Below are positions 54,550-64,000 of a stretch of 64,000 nt of DNA, piece by piece. Below the pieces are notes generated by a model. That model did not search any database, was not told the DNA's origin, and saw only the letters and a list, made by a program, of their open reading frames with translations. Both the position numbers and the translations under genes were made by a program. Positions within the stretch are counted from its first letter, which is position 1. Every line of letters starts with the position of its first letter. Source of the stretch: Glebionis coronaria (lineage: Eukaryota; Streptophyta; Magnoliopsida; Asterales; Asteraceae); NCBI GenBank assembly GCA_025667525.1, contig CM046874.1, positions 661,372,963-661,436,962 on the forward strand, given 5' to 3'.

Positions 54550-57500
54550 ATGGCTATTCTTATTAATGCATTAGATCAGAGTAATCCTCTTCATTTGCAT
54601 CCTGGTGATTCTAATTGTGCTTCTATTGTTTCTGTTAAATTGTCTGGTGTGGAAAATTATAGAATATGGGCTAGTGCTATGAAACTTGCTTTGCAGATTA
54701 AGGGTAAATTTGGTTTTGTTGATGGTGGATGTGTTAGAGATACTTATCTTGCTAGTCCTGTGTTTCTTGCTCAATGGGATAAATGTAATGCTGTTGTTCT
54801 TAATTGGATTCTTGGTTCTTTGACTCAAGATGTGTATCTTGGCCATGTTTTTTCTGATAATGCTGCTAGTGTTTGGACTGAACTTAAGGAAACTTATGAT
54901 AGAATTGATGGTTCTATTGTGTTTAATTTGCTTCAGAAAATTAATTGTTTTAAGCAAGGTGGTTTGCCTGTTTCTGAGTATTATCATAAACTTAATTCTT
55001 ATTGGAGAGAATTTGATATTCTAACTAAAGTTCCTGATTGTACTTGTGAGGCTGGTTTGGAAATTGCTGATCATAGAAAATTGCTTAAGCTAATGCAATT
55101 TCTTATGGGTCTTGATGATGTTTATCAACCCATAAGGAGTAGCATTTTGACTAGGGAAGTCCTTCCTGAAGTCAAAGATGCTTTTCTTGTTGTTTCTAGG
55201 GAAGAATCTCATAGGGGGATTCCTTCTAGTTCTGTTAAAGTTGAGAAAACTCAAGTTTCTGCTTTTGTGGCTAAGACTGTTGATGATAAGAATAAGTTTG
55301 GTAGTTGGTCTGGGGGTAATACTGGTAATGGTAATAAATCCAGTGGAAGTAATGCTAGTAACAAAGGGAATTATAATTCTTTGTTGTGTAAACATTGTGG
55401 TTTAAAGGGTCATACTATTGAGAGGTGTTTTGAAATTATTGGATATCCTCCAGGTTTTAAAAAGAATCCTAATCTTAAACCTGCAAATGTTTTTAATAAC
55501 AACAAGAGTAATAATGTGGAGTTTAATAAAGACAGCAACAATGTTTTCTCTTTGAGTAATGAGCAGATGCTCAAGTTAATGAGTCTGCTCAATGACAATG
55601 GTTCTTCTTCAAGGGTTCAGGCTAATGTGGCAGGTATTGGAAATTGTTCCTTTTTTAATTGCAATGTGTTTTTTAATCAAAGTTTTTATAAGTTTTATTG
55701 TGCTACTGTTAAAACTGATGGGGTGAGTTATCATTTTGGGTGGATTGTTGATTCTGGTGCTAATCAACACATGACTAATAATACTGAAAACATGTTTAAT
55801 CTTGTTGATGTGTCTGACTTAAAACTTACTGTTGGACATCCTAATGGCACATTAGCTAAGATTACACATGTTGGAAATTTGAAACTTAATAATGGTGTTG
55901 TTTTGTTTGATGTTCTGGTTGTTCCTGAGTATTGTGTTAGTTTATTGTCTGTTAATAAGTTGATTAAAGATAGTAAACTTAGAGTTGTTTTTGATGAATC
56001 AAAATGTTATATTCAGGATTTGATTCAAGGAACAGTCTTGGGGACTGGTAGTGAATTTGCTGGTCTATATTTGTTTGATAAGACTGATAATGTTCCTGCT
56101 GTTAGTAATTGTGAGTATTTTACATGTTTTGTATCTAAAGATGTTTGGCATAATAGGTTGGGTCATCCTGCTAATCAGGTTTTACAGTTATTAAAGGGTT
56201 CTTTGGAATTGAAAAATATTAATAATGATTTGCCTTGTGATGTTTGTCATAAGGCAAAACAAATTAGAGAATCTTTTCCTTTAAGTGAACATAAATCTAA
56301 GTGTCTTGGTGAACTTGTTCATCTTGATGTTTGGGGGCCTTATAAAGTGATTAGCAGAGATGGATTCAGATATTTTTTGACTATTGTTGATGACTTTAGT
56401 AGATCTGTGTGGGTGTATATGCTTAAAACTAAAGATGAAGTTTTTCAAATGTTTATGATTTTTATAATCTTGTTTTAACTCAGTTTAATAAGAAGATTAA
56501 GATTGTAAGATCTGATAATGGCACTGAATTTGTGAATAAAAATATGAATGATTTTCTTAGTAGTAAGGGTGTTGTTCATCAGACTACTTGTGCATATACT
56601 CCACAACAGAATGGTATTGCTGAAAGGAAACATAGGCACTTGCTTAATGTTGCAAGAAGCCTTATGTTTCAGGGGGGGATTCCTCTTATGTTTTGGTCTG
56701 AATGTGTTTTAACTGCTGCTTATTTGATTAACAGGCTTCCTTCCTCTGTTTTAAATGGTAAATCTCCTTTCTGTCTTGTGTATGGTAGAGAACCTAACCT
56801 TTCTCATTTAAGAAGTTTTGGGTGTTTGTGTTATGCAACTGTTTTAAAAACAAATGATAAGTTTTCTGAAAAATCTGAAAAATGTATTTTACTTGGTTAT
56901 GCTAGTGGAAAAAAGGCTTATAAACTTTTTGGTCTTGAGAATAGAGGAATTATATATTCTAGAGATGTTAAGTTCTATGAAAATGTGTTTCCTTATAAAA
57001 TGAACAGTGATCAAGTTTTAGAGTCATCAAATGAAGTTTCTACTTTGAATTTTTTTGATTATTTTGAGTCTGAAAACACTTTCAAAACTTCAAGACCCAA
57101 TGATGATAAGGAAGGGAATACTTCTTTGAGTAGAGAGGGTAGTAGATCTACTACTGAGGATGTAACTAATAACAGTAATAGTCAACCAGATATTGATATT
57201 AATCAAGCTAGAAATGACTTAGTTAATAGTTTACCAAGTAGTAGTAATAGATTAACTGCAACTCCCATAGGAGAAACAGATGTATCTGAGGGCAATTTTG
57301 GTTTAAACAATGAGGTTCTTGAAAATTTTTTAAACAATGAGACAGAGGAGGTTGGACAGAGGAAGTCTAAAAGAGTTACTAAGTTTCCTGCTAAGCTAAA
57401 TGATTATGTGCTTAATACTTCTCTAAGATATGGTTTGTATAAGTTTTGTAATCATGCTATGCTTGATATGAAAAATTTTGGTTTTACTTCTAGTCTTAAC

Positions 57501-59060
57501 AAGAGTTATGAACCATCTTGTTATGAAGATGCTTGTGATGATCAAAATTGGATTAATGCTATGAATCTTGAAATGCAAGCTTTGTATGAAAATGGTACTT
57601 GGGATCTTGTTGACCTTCCTGTTGGTAGAAAGCCTATTAAGTCTAAGTGGGTTTATAGAATAAAATATCTTTCAACTGGTGAAGTTGAAAGATATAAGGC
57701 AAGACTTGTGGCTAAAGGTTGTAATCAAAGGGAGGGTATAGACTATGAGGAAACTTTTAGTCCTGTGGTTAAAATGAGTACTGTTAGATGTTTGATTGAT
57801 CTATCTGTGCAAAATGGGTGGAGTCTTTACCAGATGGATGTTAATAATGCTTTTTTGTATGGTGATTTAAAAGAAGAAGTGTATATGATTCCACCATCTG
57901 GATATTCTAAACCTGGTGACAACAAAGTTTGTAAGCTTAAAAAATCTTTATATGGTCTTAAACAGGCTCCTAGACAATGGAATAATAAGCTTACTGAAAC
58001 ATTGTTAGATGCTGGTTTTACTCAGTCTAAAAATGATCATTCTCTATTTGTTAAAACAGATGGAAAGATTAAATTGTTCTTGCTTGTTTATGTGGATGAT
58101 CTTGTTTTGACTGGAAATTCTGAAGTTGAGATTGATAAGTTCAAAAAGTTTTTAAACAATAGGTTTAAAATCAAAGATCTTGGAGAACTTAAGTACTTTC
58201 TGGGAATTGAAGTTCTTAAAACTGAAAAAGGTTTGTGTTTAAGTCAGAGAAAATATTGTTTAGAACTGTTAAATGAGTATGGGTTGTTGGCTTGTAGACC
58301 TGTTGTTACACCTTTACCTGAAAATATTGTACTTGCTCATAAAGAATCTGATGGTGATAGTTATTTGATTAATATTACCAACTATCAAAAACTTGTTGGA
58401 AAGTTAATCTATTTAACTTTAACTAGACCTGATATATCTTATGCTGTACATTGTTTAAGCCAACACATGCATGCTCCTTTACAGTCACATTTTGACTTAG
58501 GTTTGAGAGTGTTAAAGTACTTAAAACTTGCACCTGGGAATGGTATTAGTTTTAATAAAAGTACTGAAGGGTATAAAGTTGTTGCTTATTCTGATTCAGA
58601 TTGGGCTAAATGTCCTATAACCAGAAGATCAGTATCTGGTTATTGTGTTTATGTTAATGGCAATCTTGTAATCTGGAAAAGCAAAAAGCAAGCTACCTTG
58701 TCTAAATCCTCAGCTGAAGCTGAGTATAGAGCAATGGCAGCTGCTACTTGTGAAGTTATGTGGATTGTCAAGCTGTTAAGTGAGTTTGGTATAACCAACT
58801 TGCTTCCTGTGAGCTTGTGTTGTGATAATAAGTCTGCTATGCAAATAGCTGCTAATCCAGTTATGCATGAGAAGACTAAGCATTTTGATATTGATGTGCA
58901 TCTTGTCAGAGAGAAGGTAAATTCAGGGCTTATTAGAACTGTTAAAGTGGATTCTAAAAATCAAATTGCTGATGTTCTAACTAAGGCCTTGGGTTCATTT
59001 CAACATGCTCTCTTGGTCAAGAAGCTTGGCATGGTTAACTTGTTTGGTTTACAAGCTTGA
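54550..59060 (+). pseudogene. Copia gag-pol polyprotein with one frameshift
   Basis: The likely start is ATG 54550 (MAILINALDQ). An upstream in-frame ATG at 54499 precedes only hydrophobic leader-like sequence. Order: gag (VKLSGVENYRIWASAMKLAL) to about 55300, zinc knuckle CKHCGLKGHTIERC (about 55386-55427), aspartic protease (WIVDSGANQHMT, 55741), pre-integrase HHCC (WHNRLGHPANQV ... CDVCHKAKQ), integrase core (LDVWGPYK, DDFSRSVWVY, DNGTEF), reverse transcriptase (YQMDVNNAFLYGDL; YVDD at 58089-58100) and RNase H (YSDSDWAKC, AEAEYRAMAAATCE) to the stop at 59058-59060. A single-base deletion near 56450, in the integrase core, closes the first frame at 56476-56478. All the rest is open, consistent with the youth of the insertion. 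A sequencing error at this T-rich site cannot be excluded. Confidence 0.92.
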
Positions 59061-59067
59061 GGGAGGG

Positions 59068-59572
59068 TGTTAAAAGTTATAACACTTTTGACAAGTTTGT
59101 ATATTTTCAGGGACTTATTTGCAATTATTATTAGTGTATTACTTGCATCTTTCTTGTTTTGTATATTTGTTATTTATGCAGGGACCTTAAGTGCAATTGG
59201 ATGTTGAGAGTTGTATATAGCTGGCCAGCGTTGACTCGTTTCATTCACTCATTCCATTATCTTCACACACACAAAGAAATCTTCTCTCAACCGTTCAGTT
59301 ACGAATCTTTTGGTTTGGTTGCAGTTTTTGTTTTAGATCATCTTGATCTAGTTTTTATAGTTTGGTTAGGATCTTGTAAGCGTGAGTAATTGTTTAGATT
59401 TGATAGAATCCACCTAGTGGGGACTATCTTTCTTTCTGGTTGTATTGTTTGGTGAGCATCCGTGTTGGGGACTCATCTTCTTGTGTTTATAGTTTTAATA
59501 AAAGATATCACTAAAGGGGTGGTTGGTTGAGTGATTAAAATCTATCTTGTTGGTTTTGGTATCATTTTTACA
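59068..59572 (+). repeat. 3' LTR of the Copia element
   Basis: 505 bp, begins TGTTAAAAG right after the polypurine tract and ends TTTTTACA before the ATATA target duplication. Confidence 0.95.
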
Positions 59573-59710
59573 ATATAACCTTGAATTCTTTGTAAGATTC
59601 TCCCATTAACTCTTTCCTGTTTTTGTTTCCAGTATGACTATGATGTCAGCGCATATGGATTTAGAGAGTTATTCAAACGACACAACATAGGCTCATTCAG
59701 TCGCAAGTAA

Positions 59711-60659
59711 AATGGTGCTGCTGTGGTATTCTAGGAATCCTTGAAATGCAAAAGTATACATGTTGAAATTGCTTCTTTAATTTCTGTATAATTGACTTTT
59801 GATCGGTCAAAAGATTCACGGCAGCACATGCAGTAGAAGCAACAATGCTAATATTCCACCAAATCAAACAATTTACGTCTATTTATACTTTAGGTTTCGT
59901 CTTTATGGAATTAATTCAATTGTATGCTTCAATTCTTTCTTTCATAACTGTTGTGCTATATGATATATGATGAAACTTTTTAGGGCTTTTGATACTATAT
60001 GTCGAGCTTATGGTATATATGTACTTTAGAATACTAGTACGGTACCCATGCAATGCAGCGCGGATACGTGACAGTTTTTTTAGGCGAACAAATGTTACAG
60101 TTTTAGCTATCAAATTTGTTTTAGGTGTATGTGTATCACGTTTTGTGTATTAAATAATGGTTGTTGTGATGCGCAGCTCATCAATTTAATTGGTATCACG
60201 TTGTTTGTGAGGGTCTTGTCCACAACCAAACCCTTTGAAACCATGTCCACAAGTTTACACATCAAAGAGGTCCCATTTCCAGAAAATGATTCTCAAATTT
60301 CAGATCTCTGCATTGTAAAAATAAGACAATCTCTATATTTTCTTTTAAATATATAAAGTTTATATTTGTATATTACTGAACAAGATATATCAATTGATTA
60401 CTCAAAATTGAGGTTCTGAACTTCTAACTTCAATAAGCCATAAGCTTACATTGATTAGCCCATAAGCCCTAACTTTGAGCTGATATGCTTTTTAAACGTT
60501 TAATAAGCCCATGAGCTGTCCCTATAGAGTAAACTTTGAAACTATATGTTTAATGCTTCTGACTTTGGACTATTAATTACCCTAGCTTATATTACACTAT
60601 GTCGCTATATTGTTTTGACGCCTTAACATTACACGTCTAAACAATGCGCGTCATGTGTC
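59711..60659. other. 3' flank of the gene fragment and duplicated knottin upstream segment
   Basis: 59711-60120 is probably the 3' untranslated region and flank of the unrecognised gene. 60140-60350 repeats the knottin upstream segment (GTTGTTGTGATGCGCAGCTC, TTTCAGATCTCTGCATTGTA). No coding region is supported. Confidence 0.55.
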
Positions 60660-60689
60660 CAAGACTCCAAGTAATACTCATAGTAAAAG

Positions 60690-60741
60690 CTCGTCATGTG
60701 ATAAAGACAAGAAACAACAGCATTGCATACATCTTGTTCAT
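60690..60741 (-). pseudogene. Knottin pseudogene 3 (signal-peptide remnant)
   Basis: On the minus strand from 60741 the first 15 codons (MNKMYAMLLFLVFIT) match the signal peptides of knottin genes 1 and 2, and then TGA interrupts. No cysteine-rich exon follows. The promoter region upstream (60742-61050) is recognisably related to those of the two intact genes. Confidence 0.75.
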
Positions 60742-61059
60742 GATGAAATTTATCTAGGGTAGTAAAGTATTTGTTTATGATGGTCTGAGGTACTGCTACA
60801 ACTCCTGTAGCCCTATTTATCCATTATGATCACGGGCTAACCCCTGAGTTCCGGGTTAGACCCGTCTTGGCCATATCTGTTTGTGTGATAAATGAGATAC
60901 TAGAAATTCAATGGTTCCGGAGCATACAGGTGCCATTATTGGTGTGATAAGTGGGACAGAAATTCAATGGGTCTTGTGATGCCCAGCTAATCTGCTTTCC
61001 ATCACGTTTTTCTCACAATCTTCGTTTTTCAGACGATCTTGTCTACCTGCAACGTATTT

Positions 61060-62320
61060 ATCTCTTTACACCATTCATATATTTTTGAAGTTTTTTTTTA
61101 CGAAAAAGTTTCTAAATCAACCGATGGAGATTGAATTTATATGGTACCTTAATACAGTAAACTAACTAAAACAAAATCATATATATTATATATGATATAG
61201 GGATGGATGACCATGGGTAACAGAAAAAAAAACTAACTAAAACAAAATCGGTACGAATAAAAATGGTACGATAACAACACGGGAAATCTCGGTTTCGGTA
61301 TCGAAATACCAAACAACGATGTTTATGAAGTAATCTGGCGATTGAAACATTCATGCACGTGTAATTAACGTTGGAAAAATTGGTATCTAAACAAAACATG
61401 TTGTGGTTCTAAGATACTACGGAGTAGTAAAAAAAAAGTACTCCATATATAGTACTTAGCCTCTAGCAGACATAAGAAGTCTCTGGCAATATGATAACGT
61501 AAGTCTCTAGTTTCAAGGTCTTGCCTAAAAGATGCGTACATAGAGGTGTTCAAGATAGTCATGTATAATCCTTACCAAATTTATAAATAAAATTTTACTT
61601 GTGAACAGTATCTGGTATATGTATGCAGAGGTCAATGGTAAGATTACTAAGATTAGGCTACATGCGACGCAGGAGGCCGCGACCGAGTCGTCTCTCAGTC
61701 GGCCCGTTGCGGCAACCCGATCGCCAAAATCGACTCCCACAAATCGACCATAGGTATGATCTAATTCACAAAACAAGTCGTGGTTTCTTCTTTTTTTCCT
61801 TTTCTGTTTTATATTTTTTTGATAAAATTATAATAGATTTAATTATATTTTAATTATATAAAATTTATACAACATTCCAAATTTTAATATATTTAGTTTT
61901 GTTTAATTCCTCACATCATATATTAATTTGATAATTTTTTGAGTTAGTTTTACCTAATGGATTTTCTCCTTTACTTCTAATTAAGTCTTTTATTAATCAT
62001 TTTTTAACGATATTTAAGTATAAATATTATTGTAATGTTTTTTATTTTATTTAAAAAATTATTTGAAAAAAAATCTTTATTAAAAAAATTTGAACAAGGT
62101 CGCCTGATTTGGGCAAATAGATCACAGGAGAGAGAAAGCTGACGTGTTAATATCACGATCTAGTAGCCTTAGATGGTGAATATGCATACCCATATGCAAA
62201 AGCAGAGTAGGGGCCCACACATAAGCGCATAAAATATATTATTAACCATTAATTACTTTCGTGTAATATTGTTCCCAAACACTTCACTATGGAGGCCGCA
62301 GTTGGCAACTCGAATATCAC
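61060..62320. other. Intergenic stretch, no gene supported
   Basis: AT-rich apart from a GC-rich block at 61650-61750 with an open minus-strand frame of 83 codons (61525-61776) that resembles nothing I know. ACTAACTAAAACAAAATC occurs twice (about 61156 and 61231). No RNA gene was found. Confidence 0.5.
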
Positions 62321-62325
62321 AATCC

Positions 62326-63098
62326 TATTAGACGATTATAGGCACAAGCTTAATTGTGGGCTTATGATCCATTAGGTTCAAGGGTTTGTATTAAGTTGTT
62401 TTTTATCAAAACAATCAATTTAGTATAAATAGATATGATATCCCACATGTAATGCATTCAATCAACAAAACATTTTTGTTATTTTACATGGTATCAAAGT
62501 CACTTGAAATTCAACAACAAAACTTTTTCTCATCCTCTGGTCGGCCTACTTGCTGGTAATCCGAAGGGATCCTCGTTATTATCTTCTTTATTGTTTTTCT
62601 TTTATTAGGATTTTGTCTTTCTTTTCGAATGCATAAGCCCTAATCCCTAGCCTTAAAAAATTTGTTGAGTCACCTTTGATCAACTATTTTTTTCTTCATC
62701 ATCTATTTGTGTTCGTTGTGTCGAAGATCATTATCGTTGACAACAAAGGTTGATCATCAAATTGCCGCTCCCTCTAAAGGCAAAGCAAGCTACGCAAAAG
62801 GAGGATGTCGCAAGCTATAAACAACTACACTGCCAAATACAATTATGCTTCCACTAAAACAAACAAAAAAAGAAGATGAAGAAAAGATCGGTTCTCAACA
62901 TTATTCCATCTTGAAATTTCGGGAGCTTCCCGTTCAAACTGCTTGGGAGTATTTCACAAGCCTAATTGTGAGCTTGTGGTCAATTAGGTTTAGGGTTTGT
63001 ATTTAATTGCTTCCTATCAAAGCAATCTATTTAATATAAATACATAGAATATCTCACATGTAATACTGTTAATCAATAAAACATTTTTTTATTTTACA
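62326..63098 (+). mobile_element. Small TRIM-like LTR element
   Basis: Two related direct repeats, 62326-62488 and 62940-63098, share CACAAGC(T/C)TAATTGTG, a TATA-like TATAAATA, CCCACATGTAAT/CTCACATGTAAT and an ATTTTACA end. Next to the first is TGGTATCAAAGTC, a degenerate initiator-Met primer-binding site. Only about 450 bp lie between the repeats, with no coding capacity. The candidate target duplication is AATCC (62321-62325, 63099-63103). The repeats are well diverged, so this is an old insertion. Confidence 0.7.
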
Positions 63099-63103
63099 AA
63101 TCC

Positions 63104-63857
63104 TAATCACATAACACAAATGTTATACATTAAAAAAATCCCTTTACAACAAAATTGTCCTTTGAAGAAAAATAACCAAAGGTAAACAATTTCACCTATA
63201 CCTTATTATTGACATTTTGACACGCAAAATTTCTTTATGAAATTCCAAAACAACAAACTGTTGATGGATGTGTGTCTAAACATTTTCTCTATGAGAAAGT
63301 TTTACAAAGATTTAAATCAAGAGCTCTAGTTGAAATAAAAGCAAAACATGTAAATAATATTGGATTTAATTGCAAGAGAGAAAGCAAAAACGAATTAGAT
63401 TCGTATATGAGAAGAATGGGATTTAGTGAGAAAAATGAAGAAGAAATTTATAGGATTTGAATGTTGAAGAAAAACTAAGATGAAAACCTTGAAAAGATAT
63501 AGGTACAGTAAACTTTTGGAGGGATTATGGTTTTCTAAAGATAAATATGTTGCAAGTTGATCCTCATGAAAAACTTGATACCGAACTAATGCGATGCGAA
63601 TCAAGACAACCATTATTTTATCATAAATTGTCCCATTATAGACAGCTTTATCATCATTTTAAAAAAAACTAGAAGCGACAATACTTACTGGTTAAATGTG
63701 AGTCTGGTTATTGTTTAGTGAATTGAATCTCATTCTATATTATAAACTTATATTAATTAAGGATTAATTTAGTATTTTTATTCCTAGTAAAAGTTTACGG
63801 GATTTTTGATTCCAAACAAACTACAACATTCGACCTAATCCCCGTCCAATATTTGGC
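63104..63857. other. Intergenic stretch, no gene supported
   Basis: A + T-rich sequence with a short lysine-rich open frame (63272-63460) lacking any recognised motif. I see no convincing exon borders, RNA gene or repeat. Confidence 0.5.
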
Positions 63858-63859
63858 CG

Positions 63860-64000
63860 TTTCCCCAGCGACATATCGCTGGAGAAACTATTTACCGACG
63901 ATATATCGTCGGGATTAATAGAAGCGAGATGCTCAATGGGGATTCTTTCCCCAGCGACAAGTGGGTCTCACTCCGGTTTTAGTCGCCAAAATAATCGTCA
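63860..64000. repeat. Divergent CACTA-type subterminal palindromes at the window edge
   Basis: An imperfect palindrome CCAGCGACATATCGCTGG (63865-63882), then CCGACGATATATCGTCGG (63895-63912), then a half unit TTCCCCAGCGACAAG at 63949. They have the layout of the large CACTA elements' palindromes with a shifted core sequence, and probably belong to a related element that continues beyond the window. Confidence 0.6.

Larger units (their letters stand above)
53452..59572 (+). mobile_element. Young Ty1/Copia LTR retrotransposon
   Basis: 5' LTR 53452-53956 and 3' LTR 59068-59572, 505 bp each, starting TGTTAAAAG and ending TTTTTACA. The target duplication is ATATA (53447-53451 and 59573-59577). 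A primer-binding site TGGTATCAGAGC follows at 53957 and a polypurine tract GAGGGAGGG precedes the 3' LTR. I noticed one difference between the LTRs (GACAAGCTTG against GACAAGTTTG), so the insertion is recent. It lies in an intron in the sense direction. Confidence 0.95.
52004..59710 (+). pseudogene. Last three exons of an unrecognised host gene, probably 5'-truncated
   Basis: Three stretches with splice borders join in one frame: 52004-52103 (after TTTCAG, ends CAG|GTATGC), 53272-53343 (after TTAG, ends CCT|GTCAGT) and 59633-59710 (after TTTCCAG, ends AAG TAA). The conceptual C terminus has 82 residues with segments LLEAAWKQISFTDIDGGAIV, LGDLLKEIKAVDPNVTKYGV and YGFRELFKRHNIGSFSRK. I do not recognise the family. 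The YGF..LF pattern faintly recalls winged-helix or LOTUS-type domains, but this is not enough to name it. No upstream exon was found before the knottin-derived sequence at 51.75 kb, so this is likely a gene fragment. The final intron holds the Copia element and the previous one an LTR-like fragment. Confidence 0.5.

Noticed and set aside
61525..61776. 83-codon minus-strand frame in a GC-rich block
   Set aside because: No homologous motif, splice support or promoter. Kept only as a note in the intergenic description.
1..64000. tRNA, rRNA or other structured RNA genes
   Set aside because: I saw no tRNA box A/B pairs with a cloverleaf context and no rRNA-like sequence while reading both strands. 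A covariance-model scan was not possible.

Overview
The window is repeat-dominated nuclear DNA of a flowering plant, most likely a eudicot and possibly Asteraceae. The plant origin is clear from the plant Ty1/Copia, CACTA (En/Spm), PIF/Harbinger, hAT and Stowaway elements, the GT-AG introns and the small cysteine-rich defence-type genes. The family assignment is an inference from the style of the repeats.

Layout. (1) 1-8.5 kb: on the minus strand, a broken LTR element that keeps a gag-type gene, a long non-coding 3' part and one LTR, but no pol. (2) 8.6-10.3 kb: a CACTA end fragment, then a hAT-type element (9190-10285, 8-bp TSD) with a Stowaway-like MITE inside it. (3) 10.35-31.1 kb: a large LTR retroelement without coding capacity (minus orientation). 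Its right LTR is split by a 13-kb CACTA element, CACTA-1 (17970 to about 31062). (4) 31.1-34.4 kb: host DNA with a two-exon double-knottin gene. (5) 34383-49626: a PIF/Harbinger element (TSD TAA) whose transposase ORF is interrupted 17 nt after its ATG by a second 13.3-kb CACTA element of the same family, CACTA-2 (34762-48030, minus orientation, TSD CGT). CACTA-1 and CACTA-2 form a giant inverted repeat around the knottin gene. (6) 50.5-61 kb: a second double-knottin gene, knottin remnants, and the last three exons of an unrecognised gene. The final intron of that gene holds a young Copia element (53452-59572, TSD ATATA, 505-bp LTRs). (7) 62.3-63.1 kb: a small TRIM-like LTR element. (8) The window ends in another relative of the CACTA subterminal palindromes.

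Both CACTA elements share one plan. It consists of palindromic subterminal arrays, a small zinc-finger gene antisense to the transposase genes, a 2.4-kb minisatellite of 41-bp units, an interior palindromic array, a CCA-rich leader, a 42-bp palindromic satellite, a 198-nt hairpin, a TNP2-like transposase gene and a TNPA-like (Transposase_24) gene. Both transposase genes are broken in both copies, mostly at different places.

The most notable find is the small two-exon gene in CACTA-1 (18782-19295, minus strand). It is intact and encodes about 142 residues: a GRF-type zinc finger followed by a serine-rich linker and a coiled coil. Three evenly spaced E2F-type sites lie upstream of it. Its exons are too short for simple ORF searches to find. 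CACTA-2 carries the same gene with a mutated splice acceptor. The two copies also carry the same minisatellite with different higher-order periods (615 and 697 bp).
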